In this document: piece after piece, positions 10,911 to 23,039 of the stretch | Numbering within the stretch: position 1 is the stretch's first letter | Layout of the letters: the number at the start of each line of letters is the position of its first letter | Source of the DNA: Phaeotremella fagi | Taxonomy: Eukaryota > Basidiomycota > Tremellomycetes > Tremellales > Phaeotremellaceae | Direction of reading: 5' to 3' | Assembly (NCBI GenBank): GCA_001599715.1 | Contig: BCHU01000005.1 | Span: 434,001-498,000 of the forward strand | Length of the DNA stretch: 64,000 nt | The notes under the pieces: model-generated | Seen by the model: the letters and a program-made list of their open reading frames with translations, nothing else | Databases searched by the model: none | Told to the model about the DNA's origin: nothing | Program-made: the position numbers and the translations under genes

Positions 10911-11463
10911 TTACGAGTCTTCAGATTGTAACAGTTTCTTGGTCTCCCACCTGGTAATACCAGAAAAAGTCTTATACGGCTTTGTTGAGTTTTCGGGATT
11001 GTACTTTTCAAGCTTGATCAGGAGATTTTTTATACTTTCAGGCTCGTCTACAACACATTCGTTGATGGTGATATTCTCACACCAACCCGGTTTGACCTTG
11101 TTTTCGGGAACGATGGAATAGGTTTTTTCATACTTTTTTTCAAAGGATAATCTTGAATGTCTGGCAAAGTTACCGTAAGAATCGTTGTTAGCTACTTGAT
11201 AGTGGTTGTTGATCGAATCGAAACACCAGAGAGAACCTGAGAATGTAGTATCGTTGACTTGTTTGACATCGTAGAGATAGAACGTAAGATTAAAATACAC
11301 AATTTCAGTTGGGTCGTTGGTGGTAGGTTGCGAGTCGGACATGATGGTTGTAGAAAGAGAAGAAGGGTAGATAGGTTATTTAGTGCTTTATCTGATACTT
11401 GTATTCAGAGGATGAAAGGATCAAAGAGACAAAGGTCGATCGAAATTTATTGGCAATGACGTT
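10840..11463. repeat. Tandem duplication, unit 2
   Basis: About 620 bp, diverged copy of 9972-10573. It shares the 3' flank, the 143-aa ORF and the 5' flank, including TGATACTTGTATTCAGA and ATTGGCAATGACGTT. Confidence 0.75.
10911..11342 (-). CDS. Hypothetical tandem-family protein, copy 2, 143 aa
   Basis: Paralog of the 10025-10456 gene with the same length and the same block order: YLYDVKQ, FSGSLW, SYGN, TYSIVPENK, GWCENITI, CVVDEP, KTFSGITRWETKK. Differences are spread along the protein while the reading frame is intact, as expected for two genes that are both maintained rather than one decaying copy. No known domain is recognised. The start at 11342 is the only Met near the conserved N-terminal block. 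Confidence 0.7.
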   Translation of the reverse strand: MSDSQPTTNDPTEIVYFNLTFYLYDVKQVNDTTFSGSLWCFDSINNHYQVANNDSYGNFARHSRLSFEKKYEKTYSIVPENKVKPGWCENITINECVVDEPESIKNLLIKLEKYNPENSTKPYKTFSGITRWETKKLLQSEDS

Positions 11464-11543
11464 CTGCGCAAATGAAGTTGAGGTCGTTCTGTAGATGTTG
11501 GCATTCATACATATTGTCAACTGAGTGCTTGAACAAAGTGTGT

Positions 11544-11951
11544 TTAGCTAGTACCATCAAATCGAATCTCCCCAGCTAAAGTTAGATAATCACTTTCATC
11601 CACTGAAACCCCATCAACCTCAACCTGGGTTCTGACAGATTCATTCAATCCCTGGACCATACTAGAAACTTCAAACGACACCTGATAAACCTGTGTTGTA
11701 AGGGATTGATCAAGAAGAGTCATTGTATATTGATCATCATCGACCTCTGATCTTCTGAATTTGAAATGATTCCCAATTTTCAAAAAGGAACCTGTTTTTT
11801 CTTTTATCAATTCAAGAAGATTGATGTCGCCATCAGTCTGTTGGAGGTTTAATAGTGTACCTGAGAACCCTTGATGACTTTGTTCAATTTGGTAGAGAGT
11901 TAACACTAAATCTTCAGAACTGATCATATTTTTTCCATTCGAGTTTGGCAT
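11544..11951 (-). CDS. Hypothetical protein, distant third member of the tandem family, 135 aa
   Basis: A single-exon ORF of 135 aa on the same strand as the two 143-aa paralogs. It shares their N-terminal pattern: hydrophobic strand, LYQIEQ in place of LYDVKQ, then FSGTLLNLQ in place of FSGxLW. The C-terminal half is diverged, although a short QYTMTLLDQ strand could correspond to TYSVIP. No Cys pair, signal peptide or membrane helix is seen. Membership is an inference from this weak N-terminal match, gene size, strand and position. Confidence 0.6.
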   Translation of the reverse strand: MPNSNGKNMISSEDLVLTLYQIEQSHQGFSGTLLNLQQTDGDINLLELIKEKTGSFLKIGNHFKFRRSEVDDDQYTMTLLDQSLTTQVYQVSFEVSSMVQGLNESVRTQVEVDGVSVDESDYLTLAGEIRFDGTS

Positions 11952-12455
11952 TCTAGTTCATCAATGAGTTGGAGTATTGACGAAGGGGGATGTACGAAGT
12001 TCATTTATCCCGCTAAGGAGCAGATTCAAGCTGAAAACCAATTAGCGATGGACGAAGACGATGAACTTCGATATTGCGATTTTCATGGACAGAATCAAAG
12101 CCGAAATAAGTCGTTGTCCAAATGATTACATGAACAAAGGTTTCTGCTCATTAGTCGGACTTTCTCGTGGATCGTTCAGGAAGGCAATAGTCATCTTTCA
12201 GAAGTCTCCGATATCGAAGGACCAGCGACGAATTGCCACTTTGGCAGATGCCACCAAAAATCCAAATAGTCAATCATGGCAATTACATAACTGCTAAAAC
12301 AGCTTATACAACCTAGTCATTAACAAAAAGACAGGACTACGCTCCGATCTAACAAGAAAAAAAATGGAAGGGGAACGTTACCACTACCCATGTAAAATAT
12401 GAAATGAAAAATGCAAAATGCTAACCAACCCTACCCCCGCGACCGAGCTACTAAT
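11952..12455. other. Intergenic, no gene supported
   Basis: About 500 bp. It holds the upstream region of the 135-aa ORF and the 3' region of the 689-aa gene. A plus-strand ORF at 12061-12297 looks spurious. Confidence 0.4.
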
Positions 12456-14626
12456 CTATAAATCAACTTTACGTGATAGTTTCTTCTTGGTTCTGAATAA
12501 AGTGAATCTGGTAGCTGTTGAGATATCTTTTAATTGTTTTTTGATCGATTCTTTAGCGTCAGGTCTAAAGCTAATCAGTAAACCACATCAAATGATGATA
12601 AGCGATAAAGGACTCACTTCCATTCTTCCGGTTTCCCACCCAATTGACCTTTCTTACCACCCCATTCCCTTGGTCTATATAATTCTTTTTCATCCTCCGT
12701 CAAACGTAGATGTCGATCACCACTAGCCCATCTAGAAGGTAAATAACCACCTGGACCTTCATCTATAATCGTGGAAGGCGCTTTTTGACCTGATCCATCA
12801 ACAGATCTCATACTACCCGGTCTACCTGTTGGTGAGATCTCACCTCCCGCACTGGCGTTAAGAGCTAAAGAGAAAGGTCCCTTGATGACATGATCGTGTG
12901 TAAGTTGGATTCTCGTTGATGGTCCGTTGGAAGGGAAGATGATTCTTGGATCGTCATCTTCAACAATTTCGATCTCTGGTAAGACCCGACCTCGTTGATT
13001 GGATTGTACGGTATCGATAGCTAACGATGATCCAAGTTTCGTCGAATGATTGGCAGCAGATGTCGTCGTCAATTTACGTCCGTTTTTACGTTCTTTCTCT
13101 TCTCTTTTCTTGATTTGGGCAGGTGTCTCGGGGAACGATTGATCACGAGGTCGTTCAGCCGGTTTAGCTCTTAGTGGTTTATTCGATATTACTGATGTAC
13201 CACCAACACCGTAGGATTCACGATTACCACCATCAGAAGATGGACGTGAAGAAGGACTAGCTCTACCTGATTGAGCTGCTGGTAATAAATGTGAGAAATT
13301 ATGACTACTACCCATAACTGCCGTATCATGTAAAACTGGTGTTGCAGGTGCGTCAAATCCAGTAACTTTCGTCGTCCCGTTGGCTGATTTTTCAATTTTA
13401 ATCTTAGGTGGTGGAGCTTGTGGTATCAACGCTGTTTCAATTTTCGATTGTCGAGGTATGTTTTCGACAATTTCAGTTTCTTTCTTGGCTGGAGTCGTTT
13501 CGACGTCTGAATCTCCACCGTCAATCTCGGCCGTTGAGGGTAAAGCTGGTGAAGCTGTTCGTGGAGCTTGAGCAAAGGTCGGTGATAAAGGTGAAGGGAT
13601 GTAGTAGCCTTGTTGGGATCTTGATCTGTTCCCGTTAAGATTCAGACTATGCGTAGACGTTCTTCCATCCTCTGATGATTTGATTGACGGGGTTGTACGA
13701 CCGTTGCCTCCAGATATTGAGAAGTTTTGACTGCTCCGTTCAGACATCATACTCCTTCTCCTTGCAGCTGCGTATCCAGAAACTTCATCCAACCGTCTTC
13801 TCTCCATGTCCAATCTCTTCCGTATCTCCTCTTGTTCACCGTCATGCGTCACACCATCAAAACTGACTCTTCCAGCATTAGACTGTAATCTCTGACGACC
13901 ACTACCTTCATCACTACTAACACTGCTAGATGATGAAGACGTATCAGATCCTTTCCGTCTGTCAGCACCGAAAGCTGATTTCTTCGATTTCCTTCTCGTC
14001 ATTTTCGACACACCAGCAAAAGGATCGAATTCGGTATCATGAGCTTTACCGTTTGAATCTATATAAATCCCTGAACCGTTTTGAGCACTGAATCTACCGT
14101 TCTGTCCAATGTTGCTCCCACCAGATCCAGCTGAATGTAAAGGCTGAGTGAAACTCGAAATCGAAGTTGAATGTTTGAGTACATTGGTGCCAGAACCGTT
14201 GGGATGATCTTTCCTTAATTTCAATCCACCAGCCGTTCGAAGTCCGTTCTTCCGACTTGAGCCAGCCATACTAGAAGCGTCATCACGATGATCTGACATG
14301 ATCGATGCTCCGGAAGACCTGTATGCAGGTGAAAGTAGATGATCAACCTCTGCACGTTGTCCAGCTGCGATTTGATCTTTTCGAAGTTTAGTCGGTAGAT
14401 GGAAATGACCTTGTGGATCGTGTAGTATACGTTGTTTCAGATGTGTCTCTGTTATTGCTTGGAGGGGTTAGGATTGGGACTTGAAGTGAAGAAAAAACTT
14501 ACGAGGTCTATACGTTTTGATACTTTCATTCCTTGGTCTAGGGTTGGAAGGACCAGTTCCAATCGCACCGATACCGTTGGGATCATATTGAACATCCAGA
14601 TATGACCTAGAAGGTCTTGCTAACAT
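12456..14626 (-). CDS. Unknown disordered protein, 3 exons, 689 aa
   Basis: Exons 14626-14503, 14448-12618 and 12570-12456 join in frame (2070 nt). I recognise no catalytic domain. The N-terminus (MLARPSRSYLDVQYDPNG) and a following basic segment (HLPTKLRKDQIAAGQRAEVD) look ordered and functionally constrained. The centre is Ser/Gly/Asn/Arg-rich and disordered, with a short coiled-coil stretch (EEIRKRLDMERRRLDEV) and many possible phosphosites. The C-terminus is ordered and charged: GYLPSRWASGDRHLRL, REWGGKKG, then KKKLSRKVDL in the last exon. Conserved ends around a disordered middle suggest a scaffold or adaptor; that is inference. It diverges from the RhoGEF across 1.26 kb. Confidence 0.78.
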
Positions 14627-15881
14627 GTTCAACCTCGATCTGTGGTATTACTCCCAATGAATTAATTCTTTGTTGTCGAAGGTAGTGTTGTTGGTGGTAT
14701 TGACAGGATTGGCGGAAGAGACTAAAGTGCAGGTGATTGCGTATACACAAAGAGTGTTCGGTGAATTGATGTTGCCTGCCGGAGATGTGATGGTTGCTGT
14801 TGTGTTGTGGTTGTGATGCAGTTGAGAAGGAAGCTTTTAATAGATGTTCCTACACTTTAATACCTTTACCTCTACCTTTATCTTTTGATATCTTCACTAC
14901 CTATTACCGATGGAGCTATACACAGATGTAAGAAGGTGAAGTGAGGTAGTGGTGTGGTGGTGTGGTGTGGTGTAGTGGTGTGATGATGTAGTTTGTAATG
15001 GTAAAAGTAAGTTGTGTATAAACAGTAACTTAACAGTAACTACCATCAAACGTCGTCATTAAACCTGCTACACTGTTCACTCTACCTTACAATCTAGCCG
15101 AGACCGCACACACCGCTTTCGGTGATACTTTGCTCGCTCAGTCTCACTTTCTCACGGTGTATTCTTGCTTCTACCAACGGCATTTACGGTAATAGCATTG
15201 TGGCACTCGTCTTTCTGTTTACAAGTACTCCAACGCGTCTTTTTTTGATTTTTCTTTCATGTCAGTGGCAAGTCGAACTGGTTCCAGTTGCTGTTTGTAT
15301 AGGAGACAGCATTAGCAGGTTAGAGTAGGATTGGACAATGAATGTATAGTACTGGAATGATACTGAAGCAGTCGCTTGTTGTACTATTCAGAAGACAGTG
15401 TATGAGCAGAATGCATGCATTACCTGTCAGTTGCTTTACTTACAGTAAGAAGAAGTAAATACTAGGCACAACTTAACTCACACGGACACACCATCAAAGT
15501 TAACATCGCCTCTCCTTTGTATTTTATACTCAACTTGCACAACTTGCACCATACACAGAAGCAAGTGTACTCATACATAGACTCCACTCATACAAGTACA
15601 AGTACAGTGCAGGTATAACAAGTAAGGGCGTAGTAGTCTTATATACTTGTTTACTTCCTTTATTCACTTGTTGTATCTCTTTCTCCAACTTACTCTTGGA
15701 TCTTAACGACAACTCACGCCTTGACGACAATAGATACTCCACAGCAACACTCACAGCGGACCTTAATCGATTCGTTTCAACTACAACAGGTTCAGCCCAA
15801 TTACTTCATACTTGTCTACATTCACTTTTTCAACCCATGTAATACATTCATTCATTCACATCATTCACACAACACTCCAAA
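14627..15881. promoter_or_regulatory. Large divergent promoter region
   Basis: At 1255 bp this is among the longest gaps in the window. It contains a strand-biased GTGGTG-rich run at about 14945-14990, a CT/CA-rich region before the RhoGEF start (15840-15881) and several ACAAGTACA-like words near 15590. No ORF with support is seen; long 5'UTRs are likely. Confidence 0.4.
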
Positions 15882-18800
15882 ATGAAATCAATCTTCTCAC
15901 GATTTCGTCAAAACCCCACACCACCGACTTCACGACCAGCGTCCACATCATCAAACAAAGATAAAGACAACACCAACAATAAAGAGAACAGAGTTCACTC
16001 AAAATTCCAATCAAATCGGCCAAGTTCTTTACATTCGCCAATACACTTCCCTACTCCCCATCCAGCACCATCACCACTAAGATCACCAACACCAATAATA
16101 ACTGGTTATCACCAAGAACCGTTATCAGATTCATCAGCTTCAGGTTCGAGTTCAGTACGACCATCATCAGTTAACGGTATCAATGACGTCGAGAGATTCC
16201 CTGTCGAAATTTGGTCTGGTGAGAATGACGATCTGAACAGAAGAAGACGAACCGTTAGCGCTGCTAATGGCGAAATCCAAATTGGTGGGAAGAAGGTCAC
16301 GTTTAGAAGTCCTGCACCAACGCCTACGACGAGTGTACTTCTGGACCATGTAGTCGATAGTGAAAAATCAAAAGGGGAATCTTCTGATCGATCACAAACT
16401 TCTTCACCTGTCAAGAAACATTCATCATCTAAATCACCAATCAAAACAAATAAACCTTTACCAAACGTTACGACGAAACCACGAACGACATCTAGACAAT
16501 CGTCTTCTTTTCTACCTACCATTGGAGCAAGGAAAACATCATTACCACCCAACGGTATTCAACCTGTCATCGATACCTCCGTCCAATCACCGGTGTATTC
16601 TATTAACGTTCCTGGAATCTCACCAACTAAATCTTCTGCTCTTTCACCTACACCTTCAGATGGTAGTGGTGCAACTCATATGAGTGGTAGAAGTTATTTG
16701 GCACCTCCTAATAGTTGGAGTGAAATGGCTGAGGAGGAGTTGATAGCTAATCTCGGACCTAGGGAGAGGACTCGTCAGGAAGTTTTATGGGAGATCGTTA
16801 GTAGTGAGGAGAGGTAGGTTGTTTCGGTTTGCAATTGTACAACGACTTATCCCCCTGCAATCAGATACGTGCAAGAACTCATCAAACTCAACAACACTTT
16901 CTCCTCATTTCTTCTACCTCCTTCAGCTACTTCACCGAATTTATCAATTTCTGAACCATCAACTTCACTTACCAGAACACTCTCTCCGACATCCACAACA
17001 TCTCCCACGTCACCTTCAGAAGGATTCGATTATTTACCGATAGCAGCTAGATATGCATCGAGTACGATATCAAGTCAACTCCCTCATTCGAATTCATTAC
17101 CTGGCTCAAGATCACCTTCTGATGGATCGACCACTCTGGCATCTCCCCAACTTCCAGAGAAGGATATGCATCAACCCTCGATCGCCAGAATGAACGCTTA
17201 TCACACGTTGACACATGGAAGACCTACTGAGGGAATCGCGAATAAATCGAGTAAAACAGTTTTAAACGGTAGATCCCACCATTCAATGCCTCCGCCATCT
17301 AGATCTGCCATGTCGAACAATTCAAGAATGTCGTATAATCATCCTCAACCTAGTAAACTCACTAAACAATCACATTCTCAACCTCAACATGAGATGAGGG
17401 TGGGTTCGGGTTCTTCGTTAGGATCAACGTCTGCTGTCAATCAGCCTGGTTTGTCTTTTGGGAAAATCGATTTACCGGATGATTTAGCTGCTGTTTTGAA
17501 GGTTTTGTCGAATGGCATTTTGGAAGGTCATTTGAAATTGGCTGCTGCTTTGAGAAGGAGATATGATAATCAATATCCATTGGTTCGATCGTTGGCGGAC
17601 GTTTTCATCTCTCACGTAAGTTACAGCTATCCAATATCAATCAAGAGCTAATGGATTACAGTCCTACATTTTACGAGAATACAACACATATGTTCTGCAC
17701 CTTGAAAGAGCACTTTCACAAGTGGACGAAGCACTATTGATGGTATCAGAAGCGAAAGGTAACAATCACTCTGGTACAGTCAGCAAGAGAGCTTCGAAAA
17801 AATTGGACGAAACCTCTGAAGGTAGATTAGGTAAAGTTCTGATGATCTTGGAAGAGTTAGCTGCAGAACGTGGTGAATCCGGTTTGGTCATCAGTCTCAG
17901 TAAACCTTTTCAACGATTGTTGAAATATCCTCTGTTATTTCAGAATCTTTTATTCGTCAGTTGCATGTGTTCTTTCCAGAGGTGATAGGAAAACTGATTC
18001 TTCTTTTTCTATAGAATACCGATCCCTCGACACGAGAATATGAAGCTACCTTGGCTATGGTTGATGAAGTCGAAATGATCGTTCGTAATATCGAAGATGA
18101 GAAAGCTAGTAATGAAGAACGTGAGAAGACTCGTGATGTCTGGGCTAGAATTGATGGACTTGAGCGAGACAAGGTAGGTGATATCGTTGTTACGGTAAGA
18201 GATACATAGCTGACTCTAGAAGATGTTGATGACACCTAAACCTAATCGACTTCTTGTTTCTGAGACTGCATTAGCCTCAGCTCCAGATGGACATGTCCCA
18301 ACGAGCAGACAATCATTCGATAAAGATCCCAGTATAAGACAAAAGAAATCGTTCAGAAGACTTAGTGACATACTCAAAGGAAATCAGGAACACACCGATC
18401 ATTGGATAGTGTGAGTTAACTGGCAATCTTCATTCGTGTCCAAAACTGACATCTACATAGTCGATTTTCCGACGTATCGTTGTTATGTCAAAAGACCGGT
18501 GTTACTCATTTACCGATTTCAACGATAAAAGAAAAAGATGGGAATGGCAGATCCGAATCTTTATCTGATTTAAACGGCAAAAGTAAACATGGGAATTCTA
18601 GACGGGCTCAATCGATTCGAGCTAGAAATCTGTATAAGGTACGTTTCAAGTGTGTAACATCCACTAAATTTGTGAAGTTCGTCAAGGTTTATGAATGGCA
18701 TTTGAAGCCTAAGACTAGTGTTAAAGGTCTTTTATCGATGCAGGAGTGAGTTGTCACTGCTTTTGTTGACGGATTGTGCTAATTTCATTTTCAACAGTAT

Positions 18801-19704
18801 TTCCAAAGTCCGTCTCGAATCCGGTTCAATACCAGTCAAAGAAACCTCGAGTAGAAATAGTTTACCCAATCCAACAACTACACAATCCCCAACTCAAGTT
18901 AATCAATCCCCGTCAAATCTAAACCTTACACCTAAGGCGACACCTACCAAAGTCCCTCTAAAAGATGAATCGGATTCACCGACCCCTAAGAAACCGATTC
19001 GACATCGACGAATGGCGAGTGACGATCAATCGATCGCGAGCGATCATCTATCAGTCATGTCGTTCGCTTTCAAAGGTTCAGACCAAGTTAGACCCAAACC
19101 ACCGAGATTGAATTATCCACTTCAAACCAAACCAAACACCACCACCACCAAGCAATCAACGATCCCAATCAAAACATCCACACCAACAGATCAAAGAAGG
19201 GTATCAGCCAGTAACCACCACATGGGACCCAACGCCAACGCGAAATTCGCTAATCGATTACGTGAACCCGATGACACCCAAACTCTGACGTTAAGAAATA
19301 AAACGAGGAGCAGTTTACCACCAGCGTTGAATCTCCAGAACAATCATCCGAGATCGAACTCGGCACTCAGTCCAACTGACCGGAACGCTGTCGGGAGGAA
19401 TTTACAGAGAACGAATGGAGCTGTTAAACCAGCTTGGAATAGTGGACCTGGGAAATCGACTGTACCAGCTAACACGCAGAAAACGGGTTCGATCACTGGT
19501 TCAATTAGATCTATCCCCAGAAAAGAGAAAAATGGTTTGGATGGTGGTGGTGCCACCAATGGGACTTCTATCGATTTATGGAAAACTTATCAGGAGGGTT
19601 TGAACACTAGTGTTGGGAGTGGGAGTGGGAGTGTTAGGAATACTTCTAGTGTGTCTAGGATAAAACCTTTGTCGACACGTAGGGATTTGGGTGGTAAGAT
19701 TTGA
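15882..19704 (+). CDS. Rho guanine nucleotide exchange factor (DH-PH domains)
   Basis: Spliced exons give a protein of about 1,100 residues. RhoGEFs load GTP onto Rho/Cdc42-type GTPases at the membrane to direct actin and wall growth. The N-terminal ~300 residues are Ser/Thr/Pro-rich and disordered. The DH domain starts with RQEVLWEIVSSEERYVQELIKL across the first intron (acceptor near 16864) and is interrupted by a disordered Ser-rich insertion (about 16920-17440) before LVRSLADVFISHS. The hallmark helix KPFQRLLKYPLLFQNLL lies at about 17902-17953. A diverged PH domain follows (about 18220-18760; IVRFSDVSLLCQKTG, then VYEWHLKP), then a basic Pro/Ser-rich tail. No DEP, CNH or BAR domain is visible, so it is not a standard Rom2-type GEF. 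The substrate GTPase cannot be told from sequence. Confidence 0.85.
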
Positions 19705-20090
19705 GTTTTGGATTCATTGGAATTAGTTCTTGGTTTGATCATATTGGATTTAAATATTAACGACGAGTTGTAATTAGAAAGATTGAAAGGATATTGACGT
19801 TAGGATCAGTGTATATATAGTTACCTTCTTTAACAAAATTTAACGATATCTTCTAAAACGAAGATTATGTATCTTAAATGCAATAATGGAATAGATATGT
19901 ATGATACATTCAATCAAGAGAGAAGAGATATGGATGTTATTTAGAAGGAAACAAATACAGTATATATATATATGATTAAATTCGATGAAAGGTGTCAATT
20001 ATCTACAGAAATGAAACTAAGAACCTGATGTATATACAGTACTGATCAAGAAATGTTATTTGATAAGGATGATAGGTTCTGACTCGAGAA
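19705..20090. other. Convergent 3' region, AT-rich
   Basis: About 385 bp between the RhoGEF and arrestin-like stops. Strongly AT-rich with a short TATATATATA run near 19965. Only 3'UTR function is suggested. Confidence 0.4.
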
Positions 20091-23039
20091 CTAAAGCACG
20101 CTTTGAAGTAAACTCTCTTCTATTCTAACAGATTTCAAATTCCTTTCTACATCAGTGATATTCTCATGATCAGTTTCGATCTCACTCTCCCCTTCTGAAT
20201 GTGGTGAAGGTGATCGTGAAGAAGATGAAGTTGAAGGAGAAGGTGAAGAAGATCTTGAAGATGAAGATGACGAAGACGAACCTGAAGCTAACGAAGAAGA
20301 GGTTGAAGTTGTTCGAATCAAAGTCTCATAAGCTGGAGCAGGTGATTTCGGTTCTGGGACCGGTATCGATGAAGGAGTTCTTGGAGTTTCAACAGGAGTC
20401 GAATTATCTCTATCGTCCCTTTTTGAATATAGAGGTAACGGATCGCATTCTCTCATATCACCGTTTTCGTAGAATAATTGGATGTAGGCTGGTAATCTCT
20501 GTTGTTTGGAGGTGGAATCGACAACTGATGTTGGGTTTTGGTTTTGGTTCGCTGGGATGGTTTCTGTACATGAACCGAATCTGATTGGTGTTGATAATAC
20601 GACCACCTAAATTGAAAGAAAAGATTATGATTAGAATAACTGTTCGAAATAGAATCTTTGAAACTTACCGTAGAAGGAGCAGAATTTTCTGATAGACAAA
20701 CAACTCTGATCTTAAGAACATGTCTAATCTTCAAAAACGGACTATCCAACTCATTCTGTGGTCTACCACCAACGACCAAACTATCCCTAACCTGACCCAT
20801 AGGAAGGACGACGTTAACCCTTCGATACCTATCCTCAGATAACGCTAACCCCTGATCATCAAAGAAGAAATTACGTTGAGTCCCGTCATCAGACAACAAA
20901 CATTTTCTGGTTCGAACTCCCTCGATCGGTGTTGATGGACATCCAAGGATTGATTGTTCGGCTTGAATCGATGGGTTCAAGAGTTGATTTTGGGTTGAGG
21001 ATCTTCTTGGTTGATTTGAGGGGATTGGGAAGGCTTGGACGAATGCTGGATATGGTTCGGAGCTTTGGTTTTGAGTTTAGTGATTTGTTTCGCGGTTCAT
21101 TAAGAGGTGAACTTACCTGAACGTTTCCTTCTCTTCAACTTCCATACCAAGTTCAATCAATCTTGTCAAGACAACTTCTTTCTTTGATTTATTCGTCCCA
21201 CTTTTACTCATCGGTACTGATGACTCCGGTAAATCAGATTGAGAACCTCCATCTCCTTCAATTCCATTTCCCCCTTCACCAGAATGATCCATCCCATTGT
21301 CAACAACACTCTTACCAGCCCCTTTAACAATCTTACGAGCTTTCATTCTCAAACTAATCCTCAAATCCGATCCACTACCATTAACGTCGACCCATTCAGG
21401 AACCGTAATGATACATTCGATAGGTGAAATCCCACCTTCAGGTTTAAGATGAAAAGTTCTTTCTCCAATAACGCTGTTTCTTGAATCTTGAAATCCGTTC
21501 AAACTAGTTGGAACTCTATGACGTCTAACGATAAATTCTGTCCATTTCAACGATGATTTGGAAGTACTTGTTAACGAGATTGACGAATTCGTGAATATAT
21601 TTTCGATAGCAGATTTGGATGGTGAACGTTTTTTAGGGATTGATTTGGATTTGATCATCGAGTTTGGAGTTGTGTTGATGTTCAATGGTACAGTACCTGA
21701 ACCTGATTCTAATAATCTATATTTTGGAATAGGAATCTTAGACCGAGGAGTAGAGATCAACGGTGAAAGAGGAGCTGCGAGTTCGTCTAAAGCTTTCGCA
21801 AACGAAATTTCCTCTTGAGAGATGATATTAGGGTTCGAAGAGTTTGACCAACCAACCACGATATTAGCTGAGACACCGTACGAAGTGTTGGTCATGTTCG
21901 TGACATGAGATGGTGGTAGCCAACCTGGAACTCTCAAATCGAAGGGGATGATATATTTAGTTCTTGATTCTTCTGTATTGGTGTAAGTTGATGAAAGGAG
22001 TATTGGAGATTCAGTCGAGGCGAGTATTGTTGTTGATGTGAAAACGCGGAATGGTGTATAACGATCTATATCAGATCAGTACGTTTCCACTTCAGAAACA
22101 CTAAAGATTACTTACATTGGTCATCGTAAAATTCTGATTTACCTTCCAAAGTCAAAATCAGAGATCTAATCTCTCTATGACGATTGAAGTTAGGTGGCAA
22201 AATTGGAATTGAAACAACAACATGACCAGGGAGTGAGTAGTTCGTTCTAAAACCACAAATCAGTTCAGTTAATCTAAAACACTAAAACCCAAATAAAAGA
22301 TAACCTACCCAGTGTTAACACCACCAATCATATCTACTACACCACCATTATCAAAATGAACCGATAATTTCGGATTCAAAAAATTAGTTTGGGGGAAAAT
22401 GGAAGACATGGGTTCCAGGGTACTTTTACTTTTGGTGAGATAACGACGAGTCTGGGAATCTGTTTTGATTGGTGGGGAATACGGATGATGAGAATGGGAG
22501 GGTGTTTGAGGTGGTGATCGATTTGGTCTAATGACAAAATTAGGTGATCTCGGTGAAGGGATATGTAAGTTTGGCAGATTATATAAACTTCTATTTGAGG
22601 TTGACGTCGGTGGTAAAGATATTGGTGATGGTAACGGTGGTGGGGGGGTTGATTTGGATCGATTAGAAGAACCTAAATCAACAGTGACTGCTAGAGATGG
22701 AACTGAGATGAATCGATAACCAGATAGAGTAGATGATCTGATTCGTTTACGTCTAACAGAACCAGTGTTATCAGAACCAATCGTTGAATGATTAATAAAT
22801 CGTCTGGAAGGGAGGGAAAGAGGTAAAGAAGTCGATCGAGGTCGATTAGATTTATTAGGGAAAGAAGTTAAGAATTCAGATGGGTTCTGGGTTGACGTTG
22901 ATTGATTTATATGATCAGAAGGAGTTGATGAATTCGGAATCGAATTTATTGATGATTGTGTTGATTCTTGAGGGGTGGGATTATCGATATCGAAGGAAGG
23001 GGTAAGAGGAGGGGGAAGGGGTGATAAAATCGACGACAT
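20091..23039 (-). CDS. Alpha-arrestin-like protein with LPxY motifs
   Basis: At least five exons splice on the minus strand. The N-terminal ~240 residues are disordered and Ser/Pro-rich. Beta-sandwich segments follow: KLSVHFDNGGVVDMIGG, NYSLPGHVVVSIPILPP, ILTLEGKSEFYDD, TKYIIPFDLRVPGWLPPS, then a second lobe with DSPFLKIRHVLKIRVVC and VVLSTPIRFGSC. This order (strand, LEG turn, PFDLRVP, KIRHxLKIRV, LSTPI) is typical of fungal arrestin-fold trafficking adaptors, which recruit Rsp5/Nedd4 ubiquitin ligases to plasma-membrane transporters. Two LPxY motifs (LPAY, LPLY) near the C-terminus would suit Rsp5 WW domains; the tail is a Ser/Glu-rich low-complexity region. Start chosen at 23039; an upstream in-frame ATG (23126) would add a hydrophobic stretch I consider UTR. 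The acceptor of the fourth exon (near 21010) is ambiguous. Confidence 0.72.

Noticed and set aside
12061..12297. Plus-strand 78-aa ORF
   Set aside because: No splice partners, no motif; probably chance open frame.
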